This document shows positions 4,047 to 5,602 of a DNA stretch of 5,602 bases, piece by piece (positions within the stretch are counted from its first letter, which is position 1; every line of letters starts with the position of its first letter). The notes below the pieces were generated by a model, which saw nothing but the letters and a program-made list of their open reading frames with translations, ran no database searches and was not told the origin of the DNA. The DNA comes from an uncultured Rhodocyclaceae bacterium (GTDB lineage Bacteria > Pseudomonadota > Gammaproteobacteria > Burkholderiales > Rhodocyclaceae). The translations under genes were made by a program, and so were the position numbers. The DNA lies in the NCBI GenBank assembly GCA_903930805.1, contig CAIYZZ010000473.1, positions 1-5,602 on the forward strand. Direction: 5' to 3'.

Positions 4047-5602
4047 ATTTCCAGCACTCAACAACTGATGTCCATTTCCTAGCCTCGTCAGCCAAATCTG
4101 CCGTGCTTTTCTCGAACGAAAACATGCCACCCGACTTGTATTCAATCTTATTGGCGTCAAGGAAAGTTTTCACCGTCTGGCCGCTCACGGCAAAATTTAC
4201 GTTCTGGCCTATTTGCCCCGTTGCATTGGCCATCTTCGAGTCGGAGAGTTTCATGGTGACCATACCAACTACACGCCCCTTCTTGTCGAGTACAGGACTT
4301 CCACTCGATCCGGGTTGGATTGGCGCCGTTATTTGAATCTGGTTTGTATTGTTCCCAAGGCCAGTCAGCGCGCTGATGACGCCTGGCGTCAAATTGCCAC
4401 CAGATGACAATACGGAGTTCAGCGGATAACCATAAACGACGACATCCTCTCCTTGCCTTACCTTGCCCGGATCCGAGGTAATTGGCGCGAAACTTGACGA
4501 ATCAGATTCAACTTTCAGCAATGCCAGATCGTTTGCCTTATCGGTCGTGACCAAGGACACCTTCGCCGAATTGCCGGCGACCCTGATTTCCTTACACCCT
4601 TCGTCGATAACATGCGCGACAGTCAGCATGTGGGATTTGCTGCTTACGAAAAATCCAGTTCCAGTCTTTGCCTTGGAATGTCCATTAGACTGTGCCGAAG
4701 ACGTATCCGAAGCAGTGGGTTTCTTGTCTGCTGCACCAGCAGACTTTCTGGTCATGTCCCGCCCGACCTTCCAGTCGGAAGCCAATTCTTGCGCCTCTGC
4801 CTTCTCTGCCTTGGATAGCCTTACTTCAAATATGTCTCGATTTTTGGTGGCAGAGGTTGCAGTTTCTTTGTTCGACACAGCAAGATTCGCCCACGCGTAT
4901 GCCAATACATTGTCGACCTCAACGCCGACGCCCTGACCATAATTGTAAGAAAGGCCAACCATCGCGTTAGGGTTGCCTGAGATTGCTGCGGCTTTCGATA
5001 GTTGAAATGACTTCAACTCATCCTTCGGAACAAATCTTCCCTTGGCATATTCGCTCGCTAGTGCCACCATTGCCGGGAGGTAAAATTGGCCAGCAGCTAA
5101 CTGGATGAGTTGGATACCAAAATGTTCATCCTTTTCTTTGATATCTCTCCCGGCGACGTACTCACGCCCCAAATCATATTGCGCCTCGGGGAGGCCTTTT
5201 TCGGATGCTTTGCGAATCCAATCGATTGCCTGTGTCGTATCCTTTGTCTTTTCAAAGGCAACTCCTGCAAGTCGAAATCCGCATTTAACGCACCCTTTCT
5301 CCCACCCCTTGATAAGCCATTCCGTCTCTTTGTCTATATTCCCTGTGAGTAAGTAGGCATCAGCTAATGCTTCCGCGGCACGTTCGTTGCCAGCATCGAA
5401 AACAGAAGGTAATCCTTCAATGAGCGTACTGAGGTACTTGTCCTTATCGTTGATGTGTTCGCGTGCGCGCATTTCCACCACGGTTTGTTTTGCGAAAAGG
5501 TGTCCTGAATCTGCAGCTTTCGTCATTAATGCTGTACCTCGATCAACATCTTTCGACACTGACTTTGTTCCCTCGAGCAAGATATAACCAAGCATACCTG
5601 TA
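4045..5602 (-). CDS. Sel1-repeat / trypsin-like serine protease fusion, 5' end beyond window
   Basis: The frame is open to the right edge, so the N-terminus is missing; numbering here uses the internal ATG at 5595 (516 residues to the TAG at 4047-4045). Residues 1-40 and about 120-245 are Sel1-like/TPR repeats, for example AIDWIRKASEKGLPEAQYDL, then AKGRFVPKDELKSFQLSKAA and YGQGVGVEVDNVLAYAWANL. A charged, low-complexity linker (about 280-312) leads to a trypsin-like domain of HtrA/S1C type (313-485): GTGFFVSS, TVAHV with H328, NDLALLKV with D356, and QPGSSGSPVLD with S431, a complete triad. No PDZ domain follows; the last 30 residues are unassigned. Sel1 and TPR repeats bind protein partners, so a regulated, target-directed protease is likely. 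Location is undetermined because any signal peptide would lie outside the window. It heads an operon with an HNH-like protein 7 bases downstream. Protease assignment is firm; a defence role is inference. Confidence 0.92.
   Translation of the reverse strand, partial: TGMLGYILLEGTKSVSKDVDRGTALMTKAADSGHLFAKQTVVEMRAREHINDKDKYLSTLIEGLPSVFDAGNERAAEALADAYLLTGNIDKETEWLIKGWEKGCVKCGFRLAGVAFEKTKDTTQAIDWIRKASEKGLPEAQYDLGREYVAGRDIKEKDEHFGIQLIQLAAGQFYLPAMVALASEYAKGRFVPKDELKSFQLSKAAAISGNPNAMVGLSYNYGQGVGVEVDNVLAYAWANLAVSNKETATSATKNRDIFEVRLSKAEKAEAQELASDWKVGRDMTRKSAGAADKKPTASDTSSAQSNGHSKAKTGTGFFVSSKSHMLTVAHVIDEGCKEIRVAGNSAKVSLVTTDKANDLALLKVESDSSSFAPITSDPGKVRQGEDVVVYGYPLNSVLSSGGNLTPGVISALTGLGNNTNQIQITAPIQPGSSGSPVLDKKGRVVGMVTMKLSDSKMANATGQIGQNVNFAVSGQTVKTFLDANKIEYKSGGMFSFEKSTADLADEARKWTSVVECWK

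Noticed and set aside
4103..5587. Plus-strand frames opposite the protease gene
   Set aside because: They are antisense to a gene with a complete catalytic triad and Sel1 repeats, and none has a domain.

Overview
The window looks like an accessory (genomic-island) segment of a GC-rich proteobacterium, probably beta or gamma; this rests on composition and family resemblance only, with no taxonomic marker present. All five genes I support lie on the minus strand, so the window reads right to left. Two protein-coding blocks are separated by about 760 bp of GC-rich, strongly structured DNA with no convincing gene.

Right block (5602 to 2464, minus): a tightly packed three-gene operon. The first gene enters from the right edge and encodes Sel1-like (TPR-type) repeats fused to a trypsin-like serine protease with an intact His/Asp/Ser triad. 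Seven bases later comes a small HNH nuclease-like protein with a zinc knuckle, starting at TTG or GTG. Its stop overlaps the start of the third gene, an unrecognised, mostly helical protein that might be HEPN-like. A repeat-domain protease, a nuclease and a helical protein, coupled in one operon beside an abortive-infection locus, make a plausible uncharacterised anti-phage or conflict module. That role is inference.

Middle (1700 to 2463): a GC-rich spacer. It holds a large nested inverted repeat (2100-2250, about 45 potential base pairs), several smaller hairpins, two similar terminator-like hairpins oriented for minus-strand transcription, and two copies of a short direct repeat. A third copy of that repeat lies at 3311-3347, inside the 3' end of the HNH gene, so two copies bracket the third gene of the operon almost exactly. 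This suggests modular exchange, duplication or cassette-like insertion.

Left block (1643 to 1, minus): an AbiE-type type IV toxin-antitoxin pair. A DUF6088/AbiEi-like winged-helix antitoxin (1592-987) is coupled by a TGATG overlap to an AbiEii-like nucleotidyltransferase toxin (987 to beyond base 1). Just upstream of the antitoxin start lies a 32-bp imperfect palindrome made of two similar 12-bp boxes 20 bp apart, a good candidate for the autoregulatory operator.

The left block and spacer are visibly more GC-rich than the right block, consistent with a mosaic defence-island-like region.
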